This document shows, piece after piece, positions 46,342 through 59,600 of a DNA stretch of 64,000 nucleotides. Numbering within the stretch: position 1 is the stretch's first letter; every line of letters begins with the position of its first letter. The position numbers and the translations under genes were made by a program. The DNA comes from Asterias amurensis (lineage: Eukaryota > Echinodermata > Asteroidea > Forcipulatida > Asteriidae). The DNA lies in assembly GCF_032118995.1 (NCBI RefSeq), contig NC_092648.1, positions 3,239,001 through 3,303,000 of the forward strand. The letters are read 5' to 3'. The notes beneath the pieces were generated by a model that did not search any database, was not told the origin of the DNA, and saw nothing but the letters and a program-made list of their open reading frames with translations.

Positions 46342-48586
46342 CTAGTACTGTGTAATTAGCAGTCCACGGTATCCCTTGAGTTGCAAAGCATTTAATGGTA
46401 TTGAATCTCTAAATTTAAGGCCTATTGGTTTTGGACGTCGCTGAATCAGCACAGGGCCACCCAGTCCATTTTGCTGGGAATGCTTGAGGGATTTTTGAGC
46501 AGTAGATTGTGCTGGCTTAGAGCCCAGTTGGTCACTGAGAGTTGATTCGTTGACCCAAGAGCTGAGCCGCTGATTCGACTGCAGCAAGCTTCCAATAGGC
46601 AGCAATGACGGTGTTTGAGGTCGATTGAGTCTCCCACATCCCTTGCACTGCAAGGCATTCAGTGGTATCGAATCTCTAAATGTTAGTCCAATCGGTTTTG
46701 GTTGCTTCTGAATAAATACAGGACTTCCATGTAAGTTGGTCTGTGTAGATTGCTTTGGCGAAACCGATCCAGTTGGTTTTAGAGCGCCTTCTTTCTGATT
46801 TGGTGCATGCCTTCTTGGTGGGCTGCACTGTGGAGACTGCTTAGGGTGTCCACTACCTAAAGATCTGTATCTAGCTGGTTGATGGGGCTTCTGAATAAAC
46901 ACAGGACTTCCATGTAAGTTGGTCTGTGAAGATTGCTTTGGCGAAACCGACCCAGTTGGTTTTGGAAGGCCTTCTTTCTGATTTGGTGCATGCCTTCTTG
47001 GCGGGGTGCATTGTGATGACTGCTTAGGGTGACCAGTTCCTAAAGATCTAGATGTAACAGGTTGATGAGGGCTCTGCAAAGGAGACCCTCCGGACACCTT
47101 GAGCTGTGAAGATGGCTGCAACTGAGACGATCTTCCAGGACTGATGATGCTGGAAGGCTGCTGTGGAATAGACTGGACAGGTTCATTGGATGCTGCTGAA
47201 AACTGCTGAGTTGGCAGTGATCTTCCAGATGCACACTGCACAAACTTATGCTGTTTCTTGGCATGTGCCTTTCTGGGGGAAGTTTCTCTTGAGTTGTCAT
47301 TGCTTGGCAGTTGGTTTGACTTGTAGATATCCAATGTTTGAGAAACTGGAAAAAAAAAATTCAAGAGTTCTTATAATGCATAATTTTAATGTTTAGGCCA
47401 AGGTACACATTTTTTGAGGCAACTTGGAGACAACCAACTGCACTGCATGCACAAGGACACTTTGGCAGCATGAGATACTCACTATTCTCAACAAAATATT
47501 GAGAAACTTAAATGTGGATGAGTTTTCTTATTGGAGATAGCCTGGAACAAGTTGCCTGTAATTTACTTAGTGTGATATGGCCTTCCGATTCTGCATTCCT
47601 AATGCCACAGATAATTTAGAAAGTTGATAGTTAGTTTGCTCTTTAAATATCTCAAAGAAGAACTGGTTGGACAAAAATTGAAGCAAAGCAAAACTAGATA
47701 CTTTTATAACTAGAGACTTTTATAACTAGAGACAAAACATTAAAAGCTCATCATACCTTGTGTAGTTTGTGACTGGATGACAGGTGGAAAACAATTTAGA
47801 GGATCAATCCATCTTTCAAAACTAGATTCTGCTCGTCGGTCAGGTGAACTTCTACTTCTAGTAGAGGGAGTTAAATACATGTTATGCTGTGTTAGTTACT
47901 GGACACAATTAAAGGCATCATTTAAAATGAAATGCAAAGGTATATTTTTGTATTTTTTGTTGTTGTGGTAAATATGATTAAAAAGAACAAACAAAACGTG
48001 TGATTAATACTTATTTTTAGAAACTTAAGGGCCCACGGGGAGCCTTTTAGTTTTAGTTTATATGAATTTACAGAAATATATAATACCTGGCAATCCTGGG
48101 GTGGTCTTGACGTCCAGTTTGCTTGGTTTGGAAGCTACTACATGGCGATTGGCTTGCCGGTCTTATCCAGTAAATAAACCCAAATAGGATTGCTGTGCAA
48201 AGGCACAAACCTGCCGAAATGAGGATGGTATTTTGGACATCATAACGCATCCAATGGAAGCCGCGGCTCTCTTTGATGTCTGTACCGGAGATTGTGCCTT
48301 GCTTGAAGAATACTATTTTAGGGTCTTCCAAGGATGATAGTGAGTTATACATATTGACTGAAGACAGTTCTTGGGTGTGGCATGCCTTATCAACCACAAA
48401 CTCGTTGGTGCTGTTGATGAACAAGACACTGTTGGGTGTCGACTGCTGCCAAGACGTGGAAGTTTCCCACACATCGGGCGAAGCAGCTGAAACGTTCCCA
48501 AACACCTCGCAACCGCTGGTCGGGCACACTAGGCCAAGGCTTACGCCGGTGACCAACAAGTTGATGAACTTCAAGGCAGAAGGCAT
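46342..48586 (-). CDS. Unrecognised single-pass membrane protein with repetitive tail, 534 aa
   Basis: Three exons join in phase: 48087-48586, 47757-47857, 46342-47345. I do not recognise the family. Residues 1-25 look like a signal peptide (FINLLVTGVSLGLVCPTSGC). An extracellular part of about 90 residues has possible N-glycosylation sites NVS (31) and NST (58) and few cysteines. A transmembrane helix spans about residues 120-141 (ILISAGLCLCTAILFGFIYW). The cytoplasmic tail of about 390 residues is rich in S, P, Q and K. It starts with RSRSSPDRRAESSFERW and WIDPLNCFPP, then carries two long near-copies of a unit containing HPKQS.QC.PPRRHAPNQKEG and SVSPKQS.QTNLHGSPVFIQK. The motif PKPIGL.FRDSIPLNALQ.KG occurs twice, the second time at the very C-terminus, suggesting a short binding motif. 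Topology and function are inference; the exon structure is well supported. Confidence 0.78.
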
Positions 48587-50596
48587 TTCTTACGAATTAT
48601 TCACGATGTTTTTCACTTTTCGAACGTGTATTGCAAACATTTGTCTGCCGACTCGTTTGAACGCAAGTTTTTTTTATGAGAAACGTGTTGCTATAAACAG
48701 AATTGGTTGTTATTAAACATGTGACCGGCGCTCGCGCCACGCAGCACCGGCGCATCGGCCCGCTGCACCGGCGCACAGCCAACTCTAATGCAGCCAAGAT
48801 GCATGGTTTTACAGCGTCACATAGGCGCGGTTGTTCTATACGGTGGGCGCGTTATAGTGCCCATAGACCTTATCGCAAATACCAATGCGCAAGCGCAGAC
48901 TGTTGAGTGAGGTGCATTGTGGGATAGATATGAATCAAATTTTGCTACCAGCTAGACCACAATGCATCTAATTCCAAGCTTTACGCGCGCGCCCCAGTAT
49001 TTGCGAAAAGGTCTATGTGCGTTGGCTTTGGAACAGATGGAAACGTTCACTCGACTGTACGCGCTCGCACGGCTCTCGGCCAATTAGAGCCCTTTGTGCG
49101 TGCACGTCATCAGCAACACCAGCCAATGCAATGAGTCTACTTTTATGAATGTACCGTAGATTTTTTCAGTCATATAAAAGCGCTCACATTACTTGCATTT
49201 AACTTTTTATGGTAAAATTCAAGTTGACCAATGCGTATGCCGCTGTGTGGAGTAGACCATGGTACAAGCTTTTTGGACTGGGCCGATCTACCGGGAAACT
49301 TAAAGCATTTACTTACACACGTGGCTTTTTAGGCCTATTAAATTGACAAATGAATTCAACATTGGAGGTGGGGCCTAGGCCTATACCTCATCTGGAAAAC
49401 AATTTGTTTTATACAGACAGCCGCTTGTGCCACAAATACACCATGTCTTTTATTATTGGTGTCCTATTTGTTTTAAAACCCAGTAGCCCCAACACCCTGA
49501 TAGAAAGGAGTATAATTGAAGAGTGAATCAGTTGCTGCCTATTGCCAGTAATTTATTTAAAAATAAAAATTAAAAAAAACACACACTACCTTCACCTTCC
49601 ACATCGTGATTTTCAAAAACTCAAGATCAGTTTTTTATGTAGTTTTTATGCACAGCTTTGCCCAAGCGAAATTGATTTTTTAAACAAAACAATCATGTAT
49701 GTATGTGACGCACTTTATTTGTGTACCTGTTTTACAGAAACGAAATCCATTTTCTGAGTGGTATACTTAGGAAAGTAGGAAGAAGGTATTTCGGTTTCTG
49801 CCCTTTAAGAAATGTCTCTAAAACGACGACGCTATAGTATTTTTTTCTCTTAGGGGGAGGAGTCCGAATTGCTCGCGTTTGACATTATGACTTCCAAAAA
49901 GGTCCCATTGGCGTGCATGGCTACGGCTGTTGCTAAGGGCGTTGGCTCAAAGAGGACGTAGGAACGTAGTGACGCCATGATGAAGCCGTAGCCAAAACCG
50001 CCGATTCGGGCACGACCTATTATGTTATAATTGTATGAATTCTGCTATGGCGACTCAAATGTTAAGATGAATCTTGAGATTTGAGAATAAAGCCTTTAAA
50101 AAGACTTTATTGTGGAAATAAGGGAATCAATGTGTGGCCAAGAGGTTTTCAACTAATGGTTTAATCCCAACGAGGCCTGGTTCTTGAAAATTTATTTTTA
50201 TTTCGCCTTGAGTCACGTGATGGTCACAATATTGCGGTACAGAGGCAGTGGGTTATAATTGTTTTATATAAACACTAAAGAAAACAACACAAAACCTCCC
50301 AGCACAGGGTTACCAATGTAAGGCAAGAACTTCCAAAGCTAACCTCCTTACTTTCAAGTTTTCTATTCAACGTTGACCACTACCCTTTTTAATTGTACCT
50401 TTATGGGCGATGTGAAGGAATTAGTTTCGGTCACTGCATCCCCCCTTTAAGGCCAAAACTAATGACGTCATCTTGGGTAGCTGCCAGACGACCGTTACCT
50501 AGACGTCGGTTGATACGTTATAAGACGCTATAGTAACCAGAAAATGTTTAGGTGCCCGACTAGCTATTAATTTAGGACGATCTATGCAAATCCAAC
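48587..50596. other. Intergenic/promoter region between two divergent genes
   Basis: Divergent spacer between the membrane-protein gene (minus) and the candidate first BTBD9 exon (plus). GC- and CpG-rich at 48720-48800, as expected for a promoter. It also holds the palindromic element at 48860-49020. From about 49100 to 50500 I see no coding signal. Confidence 0.4.
48860..49020. mobile_element. 160-bp palindromic element in a promoter region
   Basis: CATAGACCTTATCGCAAATAC and GTATTTGCGAAAAGGTCTATG pair, as do GAGGTGCATTGTGG and CCACAATGCATC. It lies about 270 bp upstream of the membrane-protein ATG. Confidence 0.55.
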
Positions 50597-50621
50597 ATGG
50601 CGACACAACAAACAGAACACG
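50597..50621 (+). other. Candidate first exon of BTBD9 (contains an upstream ATG)
   Basis: CCAACATGGCG followed by a strong donor (CACG|GTAAGT) at 50621/50622. Spliced to the acceptor at 56488 it gives a short uORF that stops before the BTBD9 ATG at 56663. The 5' edge is unknown, and it could belong to a different transcript. The ATGGCG context resembles a promoter-proximal start site. Confidence 0.35.
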
Positions 50622-52162
50622 GTAAGTTTAGAAACAACTGTGATGTTTCGTTCATTTTATTGATTTGTGGAGTGGGGTTAACCATCAAAGTGTACGTTTG
50701 TAAATGACATGGGTAATATAGACTTTCAGTGACATTTGTTGGGAATTGGTATCAAGTTTCTTAATCTAATCGCTATGTTTTGAGTTGGTGAAATCGGAAA
50801 ATCGAAGTTGTGAGGAGGATTGTGGGTGGGTGGGGGGACTGATCGCCGATAAACCACAAGATTTACTCCCCCTCTCCACGACCGATTCTTGAGCCTACAA
50901 AATGCAGCGTACAAAAAGACCAACATGTGTAAACCCGCTTTTTCCAAACGTGTCAAAGTCTCCCCTTCCTTTTATTGTATAAGTACAATAAGGATTAATA
51001 AATATTATTAAAAAGTACGGTTACAAATGCAGTAGAATGTGTAGCCCTGGTAGGACGTCAGTCCGTCGTGTTGCAAGCAACGGAGGAGTCCAACCTGGGC
51101 TGTAGAATGTGTGTTTTTTTAATTTTGTTTAATATGTTTAATATGTCATCATGTGTCAACAATTGTCAACTCAATGACCACGATCTTGTTTGTGTGTACA
51201 ACTTCAATCAGTCAAAAATAAGGGGCAGATTTGTTTATTTAAAATAGATTGTGCATTCTTCCACCACTTTTTCTGATATTTTTACCAAGGGAAATCTTAT
51301 TTGAGTATTAAAACAAGATAGTAATTTATCTCATGACACCTGAAAAAGTGGTGGCAGAACACAAAAAGAAAATGCTGTTTTTGTATTTATTTTTTATACT
51401 CATCATGTGGGTATGCAGATGAGACAATTTGCTATGCGGTGTATGTTGTCATGCACGACTCACGCACGCATCGCCTATATCTTTGTGTTGGTTCAACAGC
51501 GCCCTCTCTTTATTTTGCTTTTTGCAGTTAACCTTGTTGTCCCTTCCGACTCGGTGCAAAAACTCAAACTTCACACTCACACATCTGATAGGTGTGTGGA
51601 AGTTCGATCATCAAATCAAGTTGCTATAATGTCCACTTTGAACAGTGTCATTCCCGGCAAATTGAGTGTTGGTTCATATACTTTGCACATTTTGATCTTG
51701 TTTTGTCTACACAGATAGACTGGGTGTGTGGTGAAGAGAGTTCTAAAAAAATCCTAGGGCATTGTTTCTTGGGCAATGTTTTATCTTCCTTTTATAAGTT
51801 TGAGAATATCTGAAACACTGTCGTACCCTAACATTACTGGATCATTCTCCCTTAATTTCTCTCCAAGTCCAGCTGGCTTGTTCAGTGCTGAAAAGCATCC
51901 CTATTTCATTGGAAATCTGGACTGATGATGAAAAAGCTTACAGACCAGTGAATTGACATTTGACAGGCTAAGCTAGCTGATCCTGCTTGACAGCCACTGA
52001 AAAATAAAAGGGCAAACCACTGAACACTGTTGCATATTTCGATCACTGTAGTCTGAATAAGCCCTTTAAGAACAGCTGCAGTATCGCAGTCCCTTAGATG
52101 ACCATGGAAAGAAATACGATGATTAGGCCTATATAGGTTATGATTATCACAACCGCGTGAGG

Positions 52163-52359
52163 CCCAAATTCATAGAGCTGCTTTTTAAAGCATTAAGTAC
52201 TGCTTATCAGTTGTCTGCTTAGCAATAATAATGAGGATACCAACTACCTTTGGTGCATTTGGAATGGCACTTTGGACGGTAACCTTAAACTGGTAAGCAT
52301 CATTTCATTGTCCTAAGTATATTTTTGTGCTTAAGCAGCTCTATGAAATTGGGCCCAGG
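52163..52359. mobile_element. Family C MITE
   Basis: GGCCCAAATTCATAGAGCTG ... AGCAGCTCTATGAAATTGGG, with arms around a short middle. Confidence 0.6.
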
Positions 52360-52488
52360 CGTGAACTCACCTTCATAAATCAATTATGCACTTTTGCCAA
52401 AAGATGAAACACTCAATGCTTCCTTTTCACCAAACTTTGACCATTGAATTTGATGACATGGAGCATGGAGGTAGAATTCTATCCATGG

Positions 52489-52876
52489 TTAAAGGCAGTG
52501 GACACTGTTGATAATTGTCAAAGACGAGCCTTCACAGTAAGTGTATCTCAACATATGCATAAAATAACAAACCTGTGAAAATTTGACCCCAATCGGTCAT
52601 CAAACTTGCAAGATAATAATAAAAAAAAAAAGCACCCCTGCCACACGAAGTGGTGTGCGCTTAGATGGTTGATTTCGAGACCTCAACTTCTAAATCTGAG
52701 GTCCCGAAATCAAATTCGTGGAAAACTACTTCTTTCTCGAAAACTATGGTACTTGAGAGGGAGCCGTTTCTCACAGTGTTTTAATACCATCAAACTCTCC
52801 CCACTACTCATCACCAAGAAAGGTTTTGTGCTAATATCTAGTTTGTGTAATTACCAATAGTGTCCACTGCCTTTAA
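52489..52876. mobile_element. Family A MITE, full length, inverted
   Basis: TTAAAGGCAGTGGACACTGT ... ATAGTGTCCACTGCCTTTAA. Confidence 0.7.
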
Positions 52877-53629
52877 AGACTGCTATGCTTATTGAAAACA
52901 AGAGGATGTGAAATATTTCACTCTCTACCCACCCCCTTCTCCCCCCCCCCCCCAACAAACAAACGCAATGTCAATAATGTATACTCTTTGAAAAATAGCA
53001 CTAAGGTACATTGTATGTTAAATATTTCAATATAGCTTTTCTAAAAACCCTTAACTTTTCTAAAACCCTGGGAGACCTGGGAGAATCCTGACTCTATGTT
53101 CGTAACATTGACAATAACACAGCGTGAATCATATCCGGTAATTATCCCGATCCTATCAGTGTATAGTACACTGTGTTTAGTCGAACATGTACATGAACCC
53201 GCTGGCACTCTACATCCAGGGAACTATTTATTTAAAACTTTGATGAACACTTTTAAAGTTATTTTGTTGTTGTATATTAACCTACAGCACCAATCATTAG
53301 AATGACACACCCACCATGCCCAGCCACTTGAATCCATTCAACTGCACATCTTGTTTGGAGGTACAGTTGTGTGCAGTTGTGTTCTTTTTACATACACAGT
53401 GTACATGTTACCAGGGAAAAAAATATTTAAACTTGTTTTGTGCACACTGATGGCTAGTACTGGATTTTGTTAGAGTGAGGAAGGAACTCTTCTTTACTCT
53501 AACAAGAAGTGGCCATGACACGAATCCCCACTCACTGTGAACGAAGATGTTGTGGAAGTTTCAGCTTCATTAGTTGTCAAGTTTTGAGAGTCGCGTAAAT
53601 GCAGTGTACATTTGCTAAAATAATTCATT

Positions 53630-53780
53630 CCACTGAGATGAAAATTATTTTGGTGAAAGCGTTAACTCATTTCTAAAAAACTGCAGCGCCGCTGCAAGTA
53701 ATATTTTAAGGGAAGCTTTCTACCATCATTATCTTTTAACCGTGTAAGTCTAATGTAAATCTGTGGACGTTTATATTATA
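53630..53780. mobile_element. Partial copy of the palindromic MITE at 5914
   Basis: GGGAAGCTTTCTACCATCAT..TATCTTTTAACCGTGTAAGT and AAAAACTGCAGCGCC match one arm of 5914-6275. Confidence 0.5.
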
Positions 53781-53794
53781 CATGTATGTGTTGT

Positions 53795-54005
53795 GTAACG
53801 CAATTAAAAGAACCCAGTGCACTTATCGAAAAGAGAAGGGGTTCGCCCCGGTGTTCCTGGCTGTGGCTGCTAAATGCGCCTAAGGTGCTAACTAATTGGG
53901 TCTCAAAATTCATCACTACAATCTTTCTGAAAGTTTGTATATACTCAGCGCCTTGAGTACCTTGCTTGGTAGATACGTGCGCTATATAAGACGTCAATAT
54001 TATTT
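53795..54005. mobile_element. SINE-like repeat F, inverted
   Basis: GGGGTTCGCCCCGGTGTTCC ... TGAGTACCTTGCTTGGTAGA ... GCGCTATATAAGACGTC. Complement of 20458-20700. Confidence 0.5.
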
Positions 54006-54535
54006 TGTGTTACGTACAAAAAGTACTCAAACCCTTTAATGAAATGTTCACAGGTTTGGTTAGACGGTACAATTCATTAATGAAAACTAGAAGATTGGAT
54101 TGACACACTCCACCAAATTAATTACAGACTGCTCCTTTAACCACTAAACTGTAGACTAGAATCACTCAAAGCTTAATGCAACATATCCACAGGTGTGTCT
54201 CCTGGGTGGCTCATCAACTTGAACAGGACGTACTAATTGCACACTGTCTGGCAAGGACTTCCACTGGGGGTTTCTCTAACCATTGAAGTCCTTTCTCTGT
54301 GCTTTAACAATATGCAGTATCATTCGGTCTTGCTTTGTGAAACAATGCAATAAAATGCGTCATCTGGATGAGATGGTGGGGTGAGAAGCCATGTTCCGTA
54401 TTCATTGTTTGTTTAGATGATCTTCCTACAAGGGAATTTGGCAAAGCTCCCAAAGGGGGATATTACATTTATGTACATGAGAACTTGGCAAAGCTGCCAA
54501 AAGGGGAAATACATGTTCACGCCTATTTGGCAACT

Positions 54536-54803
54536 GCTAATCTCTCTCATACTCAAAATAATTATTAGCATAAAAACCTTACTTGGTAATGAGTAACGGG
54601 GAGAGGTTAATAGTATAAAACACTGGAGACAGGGAGACACAACTTCGTGTGACAGGGGGTGTTTTTTCTTTCACTATTATCTCGCAACTTCGATGACCAA
54701 TTGAGCTCAAATTTTCACAGGTTTGTTATTTTATGCATAGATACACCTAGTGAGAAGACTGGTCTTTGACAATAACCAATAGTGTACTGTCCACTGTCTT
54801 TAA
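54536..54803. mobile_element. Family A MITE with internal deletion
   Basis: CATACTCAAAATAATTATTA ... ACTGTCCACTGTCTTTAA. The central hairpin is missing. Confidence 0.55.
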
Positions 54804-55794
54804 CCTATGATTATGAACTGCAAGAATCAATAAATTGTGATTCAGTGTTCGACACAAGTAGACAACAAAAGTCATTGTGAACAGTAGTTGGTCAGATTCA
54901 AATTCACACTGATGCGATTCCAAGACCTGTGTAGTATGTAGTCAAATCACTGGACCATGGTGACTTTGGAAGTGTGTGTATTATCATCAGAATGGTCCGT
55001 TGTCCTTTTAACTCACTGAATTTGCATTTAGGGGACCCCGGAAACCTTCCTGAATCCTCCAAAATAGGCTACTAAACCGTTTACAATAACCCTGCCCAGT
55101 GCCCACAGTTGCTGCTACAAAAGCAGCAAGTTTTCCCATACAATGACTGAACACATTTCTATATTTGTGCAGCAAGTGGTATGTTCTCACCATCTCTCTG
55201 TCATTTTAAACATGCTAAATGCACCAAACTGAGTAATGTAAAATTTCCGGCGATATCTCAAAAACAGATTGAAACAGCTTTTTATATGGTGTCGGCTGCA
55301 TACACGTAGCACCTCTCAAATGTGTGAGGGTACAGGTCACATTAGTTCCATGCAGTTGGATGTGTCCTTGAAAGCTCCATACAAGATCCTGAAAAGGGGG
55401 ATTTGTTCAATTGTTATGCATGAACAATCACTCAAGAATGGGGCTGTTTTCATTGCAAAGCGAAAGTTACATGTACTTTAACAAAAGGTTCAAGGATTGT
55501 TGACATTTTACAAGTGTGATTTTGAATGTGATCGTTCTAACATGAAATTCCAGATTATAGTACATAGCGTACATTGGACGTGCAACATCCAAACAAGATG
55601 GCTGCTGTTGGATCTGTTAACAAACATCCAAATCGCCTAAGATTCAGGGTGGTCTTGGTTTTTTCAAAGAACTAGGAGGAGCAGGTGAAATCAAACAATA
55701 ATTGCAGGTGGTTGTAAATGGCTGCATTGCACATGTTGCACATACAAATTGGCTTTAAACATGGTATTACATTCAATTAAGCAGCAAATCTCTT

Positions 55795-56030
55795 CAATCC
55801 GCTGCATATAAATCATTTTCCTTAGCCGCTCCAGGACTGTGGAACCATCTTCCCATCACAATACGCACCTCAATTTTCAAGAAAGCTCTTAAAAAACATC
55901 TTTTTCCTTAGTATCTGTTTATTGCTTTATTGTTCATTTATTGTATTATCTGCATTGCTATTGTTTGTCTAAAGCGCTGTGGTCTAAATGAAATGGCGCT
56001 ATATAAAAACCCATTGAATTGTATTGTATT
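55795..56030 (+). mobile_element. LINE 3' end (CR1/L2-like)
   Basis: The frame reads KSFSLAAPGLWNHLPITIRT then FKKALKKHLFP and a stop, followed by a 3'UTR with AAAGCGCTGTGG..GGCGCTATATAAA and TTGTATTG-type short repeats. 5' truncated. Confidence 0.7.
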
Positions 56031-56084
56031 GTTTTGTAATTAAACTAATACCACATGTGTGTTGTTTGAAGCTTTGCATGGTGC

Positions 56085-56215
56085 AAAAACATTATTCCAA
56101 AGCGGGCAGAGTACATTGTTTGAAACGTCGAGACCACACCAGCTCTTTTCAGAGCCAGCACTCCCACATAAGAGATTTTATACATGGTTGTACCCAACAG
56201 TTTACTTATTGTTTA
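56085..56215 (+). repeat. Repeat shared with 14225-14335
   Basis: TTTGAAACGTCGAGACCACA..CCAGCTCTTTTCAGAGCCAGCACTCC..ACATGGTTGTACCC. 'GAAACGTCG' next to a hairpin resembles retroelement 3' ends; family unresolved. Confidence 0.4.
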
Positions 56216-56662
56216 TAATGAATTCTTATGACACCACTGTTTTCTATTTATTCAGGGCGCTGATGAGTGCAGTTATTTCTTGGAACGGGTGAGAGAGAAG
56301 AGAACCAGTGAGAGAAATTGACACAGGACTGCGTAAAAAAAACTAACATTGGAAATGCATCATGCGTCTGGATTTTGAGTCATTGAACATTAGCGATGAC
56401 TAAGACTGAGGTTCAAATGTTCATCGTGGTTTCGTAATGCACATCTGCAAAACAGTCAACATTCAATCGTTCTGAATATTTCCACAGCAGCGTCGTGTTG
56501 GATTTTCGAAGAGAGACCGAACTGTAGGGCTTTTTGTTTAACTGATTCTGATTGAGCGTTACTATCACATGGTACTATCACATGGTGAGACCGTAGTGTA
56601 AGGACTTTGTTTACTGATTCCGAATGAGGATTTCTATGGCGAGGTGAGATTCCCAATTCGTC

Positions 56663-59600
56663 ATGAGTGACAGTCATCGTCTGCGTCCAAAACTGCCGAT
56701 GGGAGAGGTGGAGCACGCTAACATTCTGTCCCAGGATATTGGGAACCTGTTTGCCAATGAAGACTACAGCGATGTGACGCTGGTGGTCGAGGACAAATAC
56801 TTCCATGCCCATCGGGTCATCCTGGCAGCAAGATGCCAGTATTTTAGGTGAGTAGAAATTGGGTGGGACTCAAACCGATGACTGTTGCATGGATTGACAT
56901 GCTAGAGCAGATGTCTTACCACTAGACTACCAAGCTAGCCTGGTGGCTAGAGGCAGTTCGAATTATTTTTGTTAGCAGCGGGTACTGCAACCATCCTGTT
57001 TAACTAGCCTTTTGGCCAGTGGACTACTGTTAGGGGGCGAACGCTGGATTGGAATAAATAGGTTAATCCCGCCTTACCCCTTCAAAGTTTGATAAATGCT
57101 GTGCTTAATTCCACCCATTGTCTTTACAGGGCTTTACTTTTTGGTGGAATGAAAGAGTCCGCCCCAGGTTGCAATGAAATCGAACTCCAAGACACAACGG
57201 CGCAGGCCTTCGAGGCTCTTCTGAAGTACATCTACACGGGCAGGATCAACCTCCTGGACCTCAAAGAAGACGTCCTCCTAGACGTACTGGGCCTAGCCCA
57301 CCAGTACGGCTTTGTGGATCTAGAGGGATCCATCTCGGACTACCTGAGAGCCATCTTGAGCATCCACAACGTTTGTCTGATTTACGACGTGGCGAGTTTG
57401 TACACGTTGGACGCGCTGAAGGAGACGTGCTACCACTTCATTGAAGCCAACGCTGGGGACGTTATGAACAGTGAATCTTTCCTCTCATTGTCCGAGGTAC
57501 TGGAAATAATTTATTGGACTTCACAAAACAATTACCATGTTCAGTGGTTTGTGGCAGGTTGTTGTCGAGCGGTGCAGCAGTTTTCACAAAACGCTAGGAT
57601 TCATCTTATCTCGAGTTAGGATGAGTAACTCGTCCTAACTTAGGATGGGTTCAATGCTCCCTAATGCTTATATGGATACGGAACTTAACTCCTCCTAAGT
57701 CCTAAGATTAATCCTTAGTGAGGAAGATTTTGATAAAATCAAAGGCAGGGCATCAGACTTAAGTTCTGGGCCGAATTTCATGAGTTGCTTTTAAGCATTA
57801 ATGTAGCTAAGCACAACAAAATTATGCTTACTGGATAAAGACACCTAGTCACTTGCCCCATTTTTTAACTGTTATCCTGCTCATTTCTGCTTTGCAGAAA
57901 ATTGTTAAGCATTTGTTTTCTTCTGAATCATTAGAGTTAGGGGTTTGATTCCGGCTCATAACACCTACCTTGACGAGGCACTTAACCATAAATGCTTCTC
58001 TTAACCTAGGTGTATAAATTGGAACCTAAGAGGGCAGAAATGGTATCGTGATGGGTTAAGCCCTTAAATTGGACACTAGTCTAAAACTGTTAAATCCTCA
58101 AATACATTGTTCTGGTGTTTACGTTTTCTCTTTTCATCATGAATCTTTCTCTTATAATTATTTTGCTAGAGCGCTTTAAAAGAAGTTATCACCAGGGACT
58201 CCTTCTACGCTTCTGAAATTGCAATCTTCAAAGCGGTTCAAGCCTGGACTCGTGCTAACAAAGACAGTAACTTCAGTGAGATCGCCAAGGCTATCCGGCT
58301 TCCCCTGATGACAATGAAGGAGCTGCTGAATGTGGTCCGACCAACAAAACTGCTTAGCGCTGACGACATCTTGGATGCAATAAAGATCAAGCAGGAAAGC
58401 CGGAATGTGGACCTTAATTTCCGAGGAGCTTTAGGTAAGCTGACTGCAGAGGGTTGCGACAAAAATAAATTCCTCAGCCTTGCTGCATCCTTTGGTTGGC
58501 GCGGTTGGCTTGTGCGTAAAGCGTTGCCTCTCACCAAGGTGACCCCGGTTTGTTTCCCGGCTAGGACCAGGGCCATAAGTGAGTTGAGTTGTGCGTTAGT
58601 TCTCTGCTGTGCCTCGAGGGTTTTTCAAAGCATCCGGTTTTCCTCCCTCCAGGAAAAATCAAACACTTTCGATCTTGGCTGTGCCCTGTGGTCATAATGG
58701 GTTGATGTGGCTGGCAGCCAGAGGCACCCTTGCATGCCTGCTTCTCGAACACGTTGTAGTCGCGTCCTTCGCAATTCAGCTCTTAGCTGCGAGTAAGGAT
58801 GATTAGCCCCCCAAATCATTATTATTATCCTATAAAAATGCTAACTCGACTATTCCAGACTTCGAGACAGGTACAAATTTGGCAATATTTTACACCCGTT
58901 TATTGTTTTACTGTTTCGTTCTTTATTTGTACGATTTATGATATGCTGTTTTCAAAGAATTCCCAGGGGTATAAATGGGCACCTGCGAGGGTTGATGTTG
59001 ACAAAGATTTCATGGTTGTTATTGGCTCAATGACCTGCAGCTGATTTCATGAAACGCTAGGATTAATTGTATCTCGAGTTAGGACGAGTAACTCGTCCTA
59101 ACTTAGGACTAATCTTAAGGTTTGCATGCTACAGTGCAGGGCTGGGACTCGTCCTAAGTCCTTTAGATTAACCCTAAGTTAGGAAGAGTTTGGTGAAATC
59201 GACGGCAGGGCACTAATGTAAAGTGCATTGATACATTGCACTATATAAGAACTAGGTGTTATTATTAAGGTTTGTATCAGACCCAACAAGTGTGGTTCAA
59301 CAATGTTATAATAAAGAGAAGAACACTCGCAGGTTATTTTGCAAGACTTTTGCAGTCTGTTTCCACATTGTCTGTTGTCCTGATCCACATTATCCTAGTC
59401 ACTGTTGTACGTTCAATCTCCATAGGACAATGGTGGGACTGGCAACCAGTCTATCAAACTAAGTGTGCATGCTGTGTTAAAGTGTTCATTATGATGGCTT
59501 TGGATAGTTTTGTGAAACTTTGCTCAATGTCTTTTTGTGGTTTTCTAATGAAACATTTAATGCTTTTTTGAAACATTTCCTGCCACTTGACTGCTGTTGT

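Larger units (their letters stand above)
50622..56487 (+). other. Likely first intron of BTBD9
   Basis: No coding exon recognised. Contains family C (52163), family A (52489 and 54536), a palindrome piece (53630), SINE-like repeat F (53795), a LINE 3' end (55795) and the repeat at 56085. A poly-C tract is at 52943-52953. Confidence 0.4.

Noticed and set aside
48273-48716. Plus-strand 147-codon ORF
   Set aside because: Antisense shadow of the first exon of the membrane-protein gene, with no motif of its own.
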